The position numbers and the translations under genes are program-made. The notes beneath the pieces were generated by a model, which searched no databases, had not been told where the DNA came from, and worked only from the letters and a program-made list of their open reading frames with translations. Positions 16,730-25,174 of a stretch of 35,654 nucleotides of DNA are shown piece by piece. Source of the DNA: Desulforapulum autotrophicum (GTDB lineage Bacteria > Desulfobacterota > Desulfobacteria > Desulfobacterales > Desulfolunaceae); assembly GCA_020723285.1 (NCBI GenBank), contig DYJE01000043.1, positions 1 through 35,654 on the forward strand. Direction: 5' to 3'. Numbering within the stretch: the first letter of the stretch is position 1; the number at the start of each line of letters is the position of its first letter.

Positions 16730-17935
16730 CTACCCTTTGACCACCGCAAGGGGGGTGAGTTTGACAAGGGGTTTGATCAGGTCCAGTTCGGATTCGATGA
16801 CATCCTCGATGTTCTTGTAGGCCTGGGGGGCTTCCCCAAGGTCGTATTCCCCCTGTCCTTTTCCTCTTCTGATTTTGCTCCACCGGTCATAGACAACATC
16901 CCCCATGACCTTGTCGCATTCCGAAACGGTGAGGGTCCGGGAGGCTTCCTTGCGGCCCATGACACGTCCGGCCCCATGGGAGCAGGACATGAACGATTCG
17001 GGATGGCCTAAGCCTTCGACGATATAGGACGGTGTTCCCATGGAACCGGGGATGATGCCGGTTTCACCTTTTCTGGCCGAGGTGGCTCCTTTGCGGTGGA
17101 CCCACACGTTCCTGCCGAAGTGGTTTTCAAGGGCCGCGTAGTTGTGATGGATGTTGACCTGGTTTTCAAAATCCGCGCCGTTGAAAACCGAGCTGAAGGC
17201 CGTCATGAAGCGGTCCATGATCTGGCGGCGGTTTTCACGGGCGTAGGCCAGGGCGAAGTTCATGTCCCGGATGTAATCCTTGCCTTCAGGGCTTGAAACC
17301 GGAAGAAAAGCCAGATCCTTTGCGGGGATCAGGGAGTTCCACCGGGTGTTCAGGCGAAGGGCCGTTACGTGGTAATGTTTGGCGATGATGTTCCCGAGAT
17401 GGCGGGACCCCGAGTGGATCATCAGCCAGATGCGTCCATCGTCGCCGTTCTGGATTTCGATGAAATGATTGCCGCCGCCCAGGGTTCCCAGATTTTTCCC
17501 GGCCAGATCTTTCACATGGCCGGAATACCAGCCCCTTCCCGTGAAATCCTCCATGGACTCCGGCATGCGATCCCAGTTCTGGGCGCTGCGGTGGGATTTT
17601 CCCTCGCCGCAGGGGATCAGCTCGTGGATTTTCATGACCGTTTCGCGCAGGCGTTTCCGGTCCGCATCGGAAGCGTGCACCGACGTTCTCACCGCCCCCA
17701 TGCCGCAGCCGATGTCCACGCCCACGGCGTTGGGGATGATGTCATTCTCACAGGCGATGACCCCGCCGATGGGCATGCCGTAGCCGGGATGGCAGTCGGG
17801 CATCAGGGCCACATGACGGAACACCGACGGATGCCGGACCAGGTCTTCCGCCTGTTTCATGGCTTCGGTTTCCATGTCGTCGCACCAGGATTTCAAAGGA
17901 ACCCGGTAATCGTTTTCTTTTCTGACCCATTTCAT
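16730..17935 (-). CDS. rtcB: RtcB family RNA-splicing ligase
   Basis: RtcB joins RNA 2',3'-cyclic phosphate or 3'-phosphate ends to 5'-OH ends using GTP and Mn2+, in RNA repair or tRNA processing. The 401-residue protein shows the family landmarks: MPDCHPGYGMPIGGV at about residues 45-59, VGVDIGCGMG with metal ligands Asp74 and Cys77, LGGGNHFIE, the metal-binding histidines in HSGSRHLG and HHNYA, and SHGAGR, which contains the histidine that carries GMP. It overlaps the upstream CPBP gene by four bases (ATGA), so the two are translationally coupled. No rtcA or rtcR is adjacent. Confidence 0.95.
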   Translation of the reverse strand: MKWVRKENDYRVPLKSWCDDMETEAMKQAEDLVRHPSVFRHVALMPDCHPGYGMPIGGVIACENDIIPNAVGVDIGCGMGAVRTSVHASDADRKRLRETVMKIHELIPCGEGKSHRSAQNWDRMPESMEDFTGRGWYSGHVKDLAGKNLGTLGGGNHFIEIQNGDDGRIWLMIHSGSRHLGNIIAKHYHVTALRLNTRWNSLIPAKDLAFLPVSSPEGKDYIRDMNFALAYARENRRQIMDRFMTAFSSVFNGADFENQVNIHHNYAALENHFGRNVWVHRKGATSARKGETGIIPGSMGTPSYIVEGLGHPESFMSCSHGAGRVMGRKEASRTLTVSECDKVMGDVVYDRWSKIRRGKGQGEYDLGEAPQAYKNIEDVIESELDLIKPLVKLTPLAVVKG

Positions 17936-18654
17936 ATGATTCTGTAAGCCATGGCAAGGCTTCCCAAAACGGCGTGCGACAGGATGACGCCCCAGATGTT
18001 GCGGTGTTTTTGGTATTCAAAACCCCAGGCCATCCCGGCAACGAAGGTGACGGGGATCATGGGAGGATAAAGATATATCACGTGGAGAAAGGCGAAGACG
18101 GCGGATGTCAGAATGAGAACGAGTCCTTTTCTTTCGGCCATCTTCGTTTGATCGAGTTCGGCGAAAAAAAGACCCCGGAAAAAGATTTCCTGAACCGGGG
18201 CGAGAACGAAAATATAGGCCAGATAAGCCTTGATACCCAGTAACGGATGCCGGGGTCGTTCGCATCCGGCTTTGTGGAGAAGGTAAAGGGCCATGGCTCC
18301 CATGAGGCAGAGCAGTCCGTTCCAGGCCAGGGATTTTCCAAGGTGCTTGCCGCGAAAGCCGAGATCTGCCGGTGAATGCCGGCGGATCACACAGAACGCG
18401 GCCATGGCACCCAGGACCAGGGCCATGGTCTGGAAACGGAAACCGAAAGGGATGATCCCTGCCCAGACCAGGGTGACCGGGAGGAAAAAACCTGCGGCAA
18501 GAAAGATGGAAAAAGCATGATGCTCTATAATATCAAGTGCTTCTTCCTTGCCTTTTTCCGGGAACAGCCGGGACGGCCACAGGGAAACCTCTTCCCCTTG
18601 CACGGAAATCACGATGTCGTCTGTGGAAATCTGTTCCATTGCCTGGCCTGCCAT
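17932..18654 (-). CDS. CPBP family intramembrane protease-like protein
   Basis: A 240-residue membrane protein with about six hydrophobic helices after a 40-residue soluble N-terminus. The CPBP/Abi region (about 145-235) has the three family motifs: APVQEIFFRG (the EExxxR motif, here with Gln in place of the first Glu), FAFLH (FxxxH) and VILSHAVLG (HxxxN/G-like). The first glutamate is the catalytic one in Rce1-type proteases, so the substitution may weaken or change activity, though QE variants exist in the family. It overlaps rtcB by ATGA. The start is uncertain: neither this ATG nor the one at 18639 has a strong ribosome site. Confidence 0.82.
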   Translation of the reverse strand: MAGQAMEQISTDDIVISVQGEEVSLWPSRLFPEKGKEEALDIIEHHAFSIFLAAGFFLPVTLVWAGIIPFGFRFQTMALVLGAMAAFCVIRRHSPADLGFRGKHLGKSLAWNGLLCLMGAMALYLLHKAGCERPRHPLLGIKAYLAYIFVLAPVQEIFFRGLFFAELDQTKMAERKGLVLILTSAVFAFLHVIYLYPPMIPVTFVAGMAWGFEYQKHRNIWGVILSHAVLGSLAMAYRII

Positions 18655-18883
18655 TCTTGCCGTTGTCTGTCCGGATTAGGGTCATGATACGGCCGCCGCC
18701 GCGTCTTAAGCCCTTCAAGGATCGGGGTCCCACTGTTTTATGATTTTCCGGTCTTCGAGGAACAGCCGTATGGAGAAATGCCGGAATTATCGATGGCCAC
18801 GATGTAAATTGATCTGCCTTCCTAACATAATCCTAACCAGTTGGCAATCCTTTGTCCTGTGCTCGAAAGAAGGAGCCATTGAA

Positions 18884-18913
18884 TTGACATTAAAAAGTTG
18901 ACGATGTCATATT
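18884..18913 (+). promoter_or_regulatory. Candidate promoter of the HD-MoxR-vWA/FGE operon
   Basis: TTGACA (18884-18889) and CATATT (18908-18913) are separated by 18 bases, 80 bases upstream of the HD-protein ATG. The surrounding 338-base gap (18655-18992) becomes abruptly AT-rich from about 18780. No operator repeat was recognised. Confidence 0.4.
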
Positions 18914-18992
18914 CCTTGAAATAGGGTGCAATATTAAACAAACCAATCATCAAGTTGTGCTATTTCCAAGGATCTGACAAAGGAGTCCGAAA

Positions 18993-20966
18993 ATGCTCGC
19001 TCAAACGTTTCCTGCTGATTCTCCCCTTGTAAAAGCCTTAGATGAAAAATGTAGAAAAAATCAATCTGCATACTTTGGACTTTTCGTAAAATTAAACACT
19101 TGGGCTGACTCTCAATTGAAAACCGGGAGCGTGATATACAAGCAGATTGACCACGGAATTAGGCATTCCATGGCGCTCCATAGATTCGCCGATAAACTTT
19201 TACACCCCCTTTTGGAAAAAGAAGACCTCAATGAAAAAGAGCTCTTCCTTATGCTTTCATCTATTTATCTTCACGATATCGGAATGCAGATTGGTTGGGA
19301 GAACCACCTGAAAATTAATAAAACTCGGGATGAACTGAGTTCTGAAGATAAAGATAAATTAAGAAAGCACCACGCATCGGTTACGGGAGCTATCATTCGT
19401 TCATTTCCTGCCGAAAACAGTCCTTATAAAGCCTTTATCGATTCACTCTCAAAAGGTGAGGAAGCCATTCTATGCAAAGATTTGAATGAACATCTTGCCT
19501 ATGTCTGTGAATCCCACAAAAAAGATAAATTGGAATCTAAGCTTAAAGATGAAATACCCCAAAAATTTAAAGATTTTATGCTTAAGGATATAAAGATTGA
19601 TCTCTTGTCTGCCATGCTTCAAATCTGTGATGTCCTGCATATGGACAAATCCCGTTTGATAATTCCATTGTTTGAAGAAACGATAGAAAAAAAGATGAAA
19701 GGTCAGTTTTGCGAAATTGATTATGAAGATGTTGATATTGAGCGGAATTTTCAAAACTATTACATAGATAAAGTCGACGTGGAACAAACTGGAGGCATCG
19801 ATAGTGCCTACGTTATCAGTGTGGATTGCAGTTATCATGCGAACGAGTTGGATCAAGTCAAAGAGAAATTCAAAACCGTATATCAGAATCGGTTGGAAAA
19901 TAAGGATGGATCATGTGTCTCTATATTGAATAATTATGGAATACATTTTTCGACCAGTTATCCGGTAAATGAAGTCGGGTCTGATTCTACGAAGTCAGAG
20001 TACATTGATTTTAAGAGCGTAAGTGCTCAAAAAAACAATGATTCAAAAGACGAAGAAAATCCAGGGAATAAATCGTTCACCGAACCTCCGCTTGATGGAA
20101 TAAAGCATGAAGATGAAACCAAAGGTCCGAATGACGAAGTTCTTACGAAAATTCGCGACAGACTTCACGAACTGTTTGAAGATTCAGACCTGAGTGTTTT
20201 GAAAGAATCGTTGATTCGTGAATGGCGGAAATTAAATCCAGGCATAGAACCTCCAACGCTGGAAGACATCCTCATCGGTTATGGTGATGACGCCGTTTAT
20301 CAGTTGACTGTGGGGTTCCGTGACAGTTTGAACGAAATGAGTAAACATAAATACAGCCCAAACAATAAAACATTATGGGACAAAGCCCTCGTGATACTTG
20401 GCCAGATAGTTTTGTTGTCCCTGAATTATAAACTGGTTACGGATCAAGTCGGAAACCAAGAAAAGCTGAGTGGGATTATAAAATCTCTGCCTGTTACCAA
20501 TACATTGGAACTTGAATCACTTTTTGCAGCGTTTCTTGATACATATCCAAGGCTTTCAGTTCAAAAGACTGCAAGTCGGCCATGTATTGTCGGGGAAAAC
20601 GGAATTGATCACACCCCGGAAGGCGGCAACTGGACTGATGTAGATCCTGTGCTTGAATTTATGAATGTTTTGTGGGTCAAAATATTTAGAGCATCCTCCC
20701 CAAAACCCATTTCGCCCTATGACCAGGATTTACTGAGAGAGGCTATAAAAACAGAAAACCGTGAAAACAAGAATATCTATATCGTTGTGAACAGCAATGA
20801 TCATCCTTTGAGAAATGAGGCTGTCTGCCAAAAAGTTAAAGAGGCGCTTTCAATCCATGTGTTGATCATGAATACGGCGGATTCCAAAAGGGTCTTTGTT
20901 GTCTCAACACCCAAAATGGAAAACGATCTGATCCATTTTTTTAAATTAAAACCGATACCGGAGTAA
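18993..20966 (+). CDS. HD-domain protein of a MoxR-vWA conflict-type operon
   Basis: A 657-residue soluble protein. Its N-terminal 220 residues form an HD-superfamily metal-dependent hydrolase: His58 (GIRHSM), His94-Asp95 (IYLHDIGMQ), His126/127 and Asp213 (ICDVLHMD) give the expected metal ligands. Substrates of this family range from nucleotides to cyclic nucleotides. A beta-containing segment follows to about residue 325, then a low-complexity acidic linker (about 330-380), a helical region (385-500) and a C-terminal alpha/beta part; I do not recognise the last two. The ATG has AAAGGAG eight bases upstream. Only three bases separate its stop from the MoxR ATG, so it belongs to that operon. 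Its DNA is far more AT-rich than the neighbours: 19681-19740 has 18 G/C, against 41 in 21121-21180. It is probably the sensor or toxic enzyme of the system; that is inferred. Confidence 0.8.
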   Translation: MLAQTFPADSPLVKALDEKCRKNQSAYFGLFVKLNTWADSQLKTGSVIYKQIDHGIRHSMALHRFADKLLHPLLEKEDLNEKELFLMLSSIYLHDIGMQIGWENHLKINKTRDELSSEDKDKLRKHHASVTGAIIRSFPAENSPYKAFIDSLSKGEEAILCKDLNEHLAYVCESHKKDKLESKLKDEIPQKFKDFMLKDIKIDLLSAMLQICDVLHMDKSRLIIPLFEETIEKKMKGQFCEIDYEDVDIERNFQNYYIDKVDVEQTGGIDSAYVISVDCSYHANELDQVKEKFKTVYQNRLENKDGSCVSILNNYGIHFSTSYPVNEVGSDSTKSEYIDFKSVSAQKNNDSKDEENPGNKSFTEPPLDGIKHEDETKGPNDEVLTKIRDRLHELFEDSDLSVLKESLIREWRKLNPGIEPPTLEDILIGYGDDAVYQLTVGFRDSLNEMSKHKYSPNNKTLWDKALVILGQIVLLSLNYKLVTDQVGNQEKLSGIIKSLPVTNTLELESLFAAFLDTYPRLSVQKTASRPCIVGENGIDHTPEGGNWTDVDPVLEFMNVLWVKIFRASSPKPISPYDQDLLREAIKTENRENKNIYIVVNSNDHPLRNEAVCQKVKEALSIHVLIMNTADSKRVFVVSTPKMENDLIHFFKLKPIPE

Positions 20967-20969
20967 CCC

Positions 20970-21950
20970 ATGCTGAACATAAAACCCAATGAAATCATGA
21001 CCATTCCCGCCACAGGGTCATGGCCTGAAACGAAACATGTGTTTGAAGAAAAGGGCATCTGGGCCGTGAATGCGGCGTTGACCGCAGAGCGTCCGCTTTT
21101 GATCCGGGGTGAACCGGGCATCGGCAAAAGCCAGCTGGCGCGGGCTGCGGCCCATGCGCTTGGTCGGGCGTTCATTTCCGAAGTGGTTCATGCAAGGAGT
21201 GAATGCCAGGATCTTCAGTGGCTTTTCGACGCCCTGGCGCGGCTTGGGGAAGCCCAGACCCTTGGGGTGACGGGCAAGGAGGTGGATGTGAAAACGGCCC
21301 TTGATCCACTGAAGTATCTGAGTCCGGGGCCGTTGTGGTGGACGTTCAACTGGGAAACAGCGGAAAAACAGTCTCGAACCAGTATGAACGGGGTGAGAAA
21401 ACCTGAAAAACCTGACGGATGGACACCTGAAAAGGGAAGCGTTCTGCTGATCGATGAAATTGACAAGGCCGATGCGGATCTGCCCAACGGACTTCTGGAA
21501 ACCCTGGGAAACGGGGCGTTTACCGTGCCGTATCTGGATCGGCCGGTGAAACTGGGTGAGAATGTCCCGCCGCCCCTTGTGGTGATCACCACCAATGAAG
21601 AACGGGAACTGCCGTCCGCCTTTATCCGGCGCTGTCTTGTTCTTCACATGAAGCTGCCGGGCGAAAAAGGCACACTGATGGAATGGCTGAGCGAACGGGG
21701 CCGCATTCATTTTGGAGACGCATGCAGTCCGAAGGTCCGGCAGAGAGCTTCGGAAATGCTGTGGAATGACCGGCAGGACGCTGAGAAAGGGAACCACCCG
21801 GCACCGGGTCAGGCGGAATACCTGGATATCCTGAGAGCCATCAAAGGCATGGACGAGGGACGGCCCGCGAATGAAGGAATCCAGCTGAAACACCTTGAGA
21901 TGATCGGCGATTTCGCCCTTAAAAAATACCCGGATGACAACAGGGCATGA
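20970..21950 (+). CDS. MoxR-type AAA+ ATPase
   Basis: A 326-residue AAA+ ATPase of the MoxR/RavA-like group, which act as chaperone-like remodellers together with vWA-domain proteins. Walker A is GEPGIGKS (47-54), Walker B LLIDEIDKAD (Asp162, Glu163), sensor 1 is VVITTNEE (about 204-211) and arginine-finger candidates are Arg220/Arg221 in AFIRRC. The lid follows to the C-terminus. Between Walker A and B lies an insert containing GPLWWTFNWETA, reported in conflict-system MoxR proteins as well as here. It overlaps the next ORF by ATGA, so it is translationally coupled to the vWA/FGE protein, its likely partner. GC content is similar to the chromosome backbone, unlike the HD gene. Confidence 0.92.
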   Translation: MLNIKPNEIMTIPATGSWPETKHVFEEKGIWAVNAALTAERPLLIRGEPGIGKSQLARAAAHALGRAFISEVVHARSECQDLQWLFDALARLGEAQTLGVTGKEVDVKTALDPLKYLSPGPLWWTFNWETAEKQSRTSMNGVRKPEKPDGWTPEKGSVLLIDEIDKADADLPNGLLETLGNGAFTVPYLDRPVKLGENVPPPLVVITTNEERELPSAFIRRCLVLHMKLPGEKGTLMEWLSERGRIHFGDACSPKVRQRASEMLWNDRQDAEKGNHPAPGQAEYLDILRAIKGMDEGRPANEGIQLKHLEMIGDFALKKYPDDNRA

Positions 21951-24682
21951 GGCCTTCCATGGGGATAAACAACAGCCATTATCCGTTTTCCGGCCGTGCC
22001 GATCTGCTCCGTTTTCTGGCCTGTCACGGCAAAGCGGGCCTTCACGCCATGGCGGAATTCGCGGGGTATGAGCTCAGGGAAAAGGAAAAAAAGTCCGAAC
22101 CGGATGAAAAGCCCGTGGATTTTGCGTCAGAGGTGGCTGTGACAACCGCCACGAAACACACCTTTGTTGCACCGGTTGAAAGCAGAAACTTCTGGTATGT
22201 GTCGGAACACCGGGTCAAGAAAGTGGAGGAAAGCACCATTGAGGCTCCTTCATGGACGCACAAAACCCCGGAAAACCCCATTTTTGGAAATGACGAAATC
22301 AAGACGGATTACACAGCTCCGTTGCCGCAGCCCATTCCCCTGGTGGCATGGTCAAGGCTCTGGCCGTTTCTCAGACGTTCCCTCGGTGCCGTGAGGCAAA
22401 GCCGGAACCTCGATATGGCGCGCTTCACGGAAACTATTTCAAACCTCAAACCTTTAAAGAAAATCCCTTTTACATCCCGGTTCGGCTGGGATCACTCCGG
22501 TTGCCTGATCTTTGATTTCGATGCGCGCCTTCTGCCCATTTGGGGCGACATCAACCGGCTTCACGGCGGCATTGAAAAACTCCGGGGAAACTCCGGCCTT
22601 GCCGCATACAGGCTCGATGACGGACCCGAAGGCCAATTTCGAAAACGTGAACGAAACCATCACGGAAAGATCGATCCCGATGTGGCGTTCAGGCTCCCGG
22701 AACCGGGAACACCGATGTTGATCGTCTCGGACCTGGGCTGTCTGGAGCCCACGGGCACCCGGAAACGTCAATGGCTGTCATTCGGGAAACGGATGAAACG
22801 GTCCGGTATTCGCCCGGTGGTGCTGACCCCGTGCCCGCCTTCCTGTTGGGATGACGATGTGTTAAGCCACTTTGCGCCGGTGTGGTGGGATAGGGGAAAC
22901 CGTTCATTCAAAGTCAGGCCTGTCAGTCACGGGTTTTCGAAATCATCGGTGGATGCGTTGAAAACAAGGGAGATGAAGACGGGGCGTCTTCTTTCGCTTT
23001 TGTCTCCCGCCATCCGGGTTGAACCGGAACTTTTAAGGGCCATGCGAATGTCGCTGTCGTGCGCGGAAGCGGATGCGTCAACGGAGATCCTGGCCTGGAA
23101 CCATCCCTCGGTAGAGCGATCCTACACCGCCTGGACCTTTGATGTGAAAAAAGTGGAAACCTTATGGGGTGAATTCAGAAAAGAGCCGGAACAGCGAAGA
23201 AACAAGGCGGTTTCCCTCATTGAAAAATACCATGGTCATTTGTCCGGGGCCGTCCGGTTCGAGGAAAAACTCTATTCGGATTTCCTGACCGGCGAGACTC
23301 CCGGCTGGACCGAAGCCTTTATTCAAAAATTTTTCAGAACCCTTGACGACCCCTGGTTTTTCAATCAGGAAAATATCCGAAAGTGGTTTCAGCGCTTCAC
23401 CCGGAGGATGCACCCCGATGTCTGGCCACTGATCACCGCTCTTTCAGCCTGCTGGCTAAAGGCCAATCTTGAGGGCTGGAAAACCGGAACCGTCACGCCG
23501 CCCGAGGGCGTGGATGTCGTGGAAGCCATAAAAACACTGCCTCAAAAAGAAGCACCGGAAACCTACGTCATCCGTCAGGTGGGTGAACACCTTGTGATTA
23601 AAGGTGCAGGAACGGAAGACAGGTCTTCGCCGTTTGAAACCGGCAGTTTTGTGGCGACGGTTTTAACGCGCCAGTCCTGCATCACCCTGGAACATACCGA
23701 AGCCAAAACCAAACCGCTTCAGCACGATTCGGTCACATCATTTTCCTTGCCGTCAGCAGGCCCGGTATTCCTTTCAACGGACATGGACCACATCAGGCTG
23801 AATACGGTGAGAAAATTATCCTGTGCATCGGTTATGGGCCGGGACAGCCGGGGGCTGTACATCCGGCTGGATGATGCCGGTGATTCAGAGCGCATAGACT
23901 GGCCGGAATGGGCGGATCGGGTTGGATGCGATGAATACGGGCTTTATGCGGAATTTATTGTTGAAACCGTCACCCAGCGGATGCGCTGGATCAGGCCGGG
24001 GACGTTTAGGATGGGCTCACCTGAAAATGAACCGGAAAGATCAAAAAATGAACGACAGCATCGAGTCACGTTGACCCGTGGCTACTGGCTTGCGGATACG
24101 GCCGTAACTCAATCCTTATGGGAAGCCGTGTGGATGGGTAATCCCAGTCGGTTCAAAGGAAAAGTCCGCCCTGTTGAAAAAGTCAGTTGGAATGATTGTA
24201 TGCTTTTTATCGAGAATATCAACGAGCTGAAGCCAGGCCTTGATATCCGGTTGCCCACGGAGGCCGAATGGGAATACGCCTGCCGTGCGGGAACGGAAAC
24301 GCCCTTCAGCTTTGGCAGGAATATCACGCCGGAGCAGGTAAATTACGACGGGAATCACCCGTATGCCAAAGGGGAAAAAGCGAAATACCGGAAAGAAACG
24401 GTTGAGGTTAAATCGCTTCCGGCCAATCCCTGGGGCTTGTACGAGATGCACGGGAATGTGTGGGAATGGTGTTCTGACTGGTACGGTGACTACCCTGAAG
24501 GTGTTGTTGACGATCCTCATGGTCCTGAACACGGCGTTAACCGTGTGCTACGCGGCGGTTCCTGGGTCGGCTACGGCGGGGACGTCCGTTCCGCGCTCCG
24601 CTTCAGGGACGAACCCGGCTTCCGTGACAACTTTACCGGTTTCCGTCTCGCCCGAGGTCAGAAGGAAGGCGGAGCCGAATAA
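21947..24682 (+). CDS. vWA-like protein fused to a C-terminal FGE/C-type-lectin domain, putative DGR target 1
   Basis: A 911-residue protein. Residues about 180-300 look like a von Willebrand factor A fold: CLIFDFDARLLPIW (strand with Asp190/Asp192/Arg194, a degenerate MIDAS), LIVSDLG (258-264) and SGIRPVVLTPCP. The middle (300-660) is unrecognised. Residues 679-905 form a formylglycine-generating-enzyme (SUMF1/FGE-sulfatase) domain with MRWIRPGTFRMGSPENEPER, RLPTEAEWEYACRAG and NPWGLYEMHGNVWEW. The catalytic cysteine pair of true FGE is missing from the GGSW segment, so this is a binding rather than an oxidising domain. That segment is the hypervariable block (24563-24637). MoxR coupling suggests ATP-driven control of an effector or receptor. 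ATG 21947 overlaps the MoxR stop; an in-frame ATG at 21959 is an alternative start. Confidence 0.85.
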   Translation: MRPSMGINNSHYPFSGRADLLRFLACHGKAGLHAMAEFAGYELREKEKKSEPDEKPVDFASEVAVTTATKHTFVAPVESRNFWYVSEHRVKKVEESTIEAPSWTHKTPENPIFGNDEIKTDYTAPLPQPIPLVAWSRLWPFLRRSLGAVRQSRNLDMARFTETISNLKPLKKIPFTSRFGWDHSGCLIFDFDARLLPIWGDINRLHGGIEKLRGNSGLAAYRLDDGPEGQFRKRERNHHGKIDPDVAFRLPEPGTPMLIVSDLGCLEPTGTRKRQWLSFGKRMKRSGIRPVVLTPCPPSCWDDDVLSHFAPVWWDRGNRSFKVRPVSHGFSKSSVDALKTREMKTGRLLSLLSPAIRVEPELLRAMRMSLSCAEADASTEILAWNHPSVERSYTAWTFDVKKVETLWGEFRKEPEQRRNKAVSLIEKYHGHLSGAVRFEEKLYSDFLTGETPGWTEAFIQKFFRTLDDPWFFNQENIRKWFQRFTRRMHPDVWPLITALSACWLKANLEGWKTGTVTPPEGVDVVEAIKTLPQKEAPETYVIRQVGEHLVIKGAGTEDRSSPFETGSFVATVLTRQSCITLEHTEAKTKPLQHDSVTSFSLPSAGPVFLSTDMDHIRLNTVRKLSCASVMGRDSRGLYIRLDDAGDSERIDWPEWADRVGCDEYGLYAEFIVETVTQRMRWIRPGTFRMGSPENEPERSKNERQHRVTLTRGYWLADTAVTQSLWEAVWMGNPSRFKGKVRPVEKVSWNDCMLFIENINELKPGLDIRLPTEAEWEYACRAGTETPFSFGRNITPEQVNYDGNHPYAKGEKAKYRKETVEVKSLPANPWGLYEMHGNVWEWCSDWYGDYPEGVVDDPHGPEHGVNRVLRGGSWVGYGGDVRSALRFRDEPGFRDNFTGFRLARGQKEGGAE
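24563..24637 (+). other. Hypervariable block 1 (DGR variable-region-like)
   Basis: Twenty-five codons that differ at 16 codons (26 bases) from the matching block at 25892-25966, whereas the 75 bases upstream differ at 12 bases and the 39 bases downstream are identical. Ten of the 16 differing codons change only at the first and/or second base, and most pairs can be derived from an AAC or AAG template codon (for example GGC/AAC, CTC/AAC, TTC/AAC). Adenine-directed mutagenesis by a DGR produces this pattern. It encodes the ligand-facing loop of the lectin fold. No template repeat was found in the window. Confidence 0.72.
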
Positions 24683-24691
24683 GGGAAAGAG

Positions 24692-24734
24692 GCATGCCGG
24701 ACAGACAGAGCGGAGCGGCGTCGGTCAGGCATGC
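24692..24734 (+). other. Conserved hairpin downstream of variable block 1
   Basis: A 15-base left arm GCATGCCGGACAGAC (24692-24706) pairs at 13 of 15 positions with the right arm 24720-24734 around a 13-base loop. A homologous structure follows the second FGE gene at 26020-26061, with compensatory base changes. No T-run follows, so it is not an ordinary terminator. Hairpins just 3' of the variable region help target DGR retrohoming in known systems. Confidence 0.65.
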
Positions 24735-24763
24735 CGGAGGCCGAATCTAAACAGGATAACGAT

Positions 24764-24841
24764 ATGAAATATCAGTTTTTTACCATAACGGCCCTTGAGT
24801 TTGAATAGGCTCAGGATGATTTGAACCGGTTTCTTGCGTAA
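24764..24841 (+). pseudogene. Decayed small ORF resembling a DGR accessory protein
   Basis: An ATG with AGGAT upstream opens MKYQFFTITALEFE, then an in-frame TAG (24806-24808), then AQDDLNRFLA, then TAA (24839-24841). Intact proteins beginning MKYQFFTIPAL and continuing to LNRFLxSHR are, from memory, encoded between target gene and reverse transcriptase in many DGR loci (the HRDC-like accessory type). Two stops within 26 codons and loss of everything after RFLA mark it as a relic. It sits 80 bases after a variable-region gene, exactly where the accessory gene would stand. Confidence 0.5.
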
Positions 24842-24916
24842 CGCGCCGGTTATGTAAATTGATATTTTCAGTATGTTGAGCCTTTTTTCTTTTCATGATT
24901 CGAAGAAGATGCGGCG

Positions 24917-25067
24917 CGTAGGTCGGCTTGAGGTACGAAAGCCGACGGGCGGTGGTTATGGATCCATCGGTGATTGTTATCTTTTGGGGTTATTTGATTT
25001 TTCAACCGTCGGATTATTTTAAGGATGGGGGCATTTGTCGGCTTTCGTTCCGAGAAGCCGACCTACG
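24917..25067. repeat. Paired inverted REP-like element, copy B
   Basis: The left arm 24917-24950 starts CGTAGGTCGGCTTGAGG; the right arm 25031-25067 ends AAGCCGACCTACG and is its inverted copy. Each arm can itself fold (GTCGGCTT with AAGCCGAC). It belongs to the same family as the element at 11985-12265; here the spacer is 80 bases. It lies between the two FGE genes, just after the decayed accessory ORF. No gene was found in the rest of 24842-25174. Confidence 0.7.
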
Positions 25068-25174
25068 AGAGATTGCAGTGGGTTTATGGCTGGAAACGAT
25101 GAGAATGGCTCATAATCGTATTTCCGAACGCCTGTCGTTAGGGTTCTCTCTAAAACAAGACAATAAAAGGATAA

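Noticed and set aside
24692-24734. Hairpin read as an ordinary rho-independent terminator
   Set aside because: No T-run follows the stem, and the paired hairpin after the second gene also lacks one.
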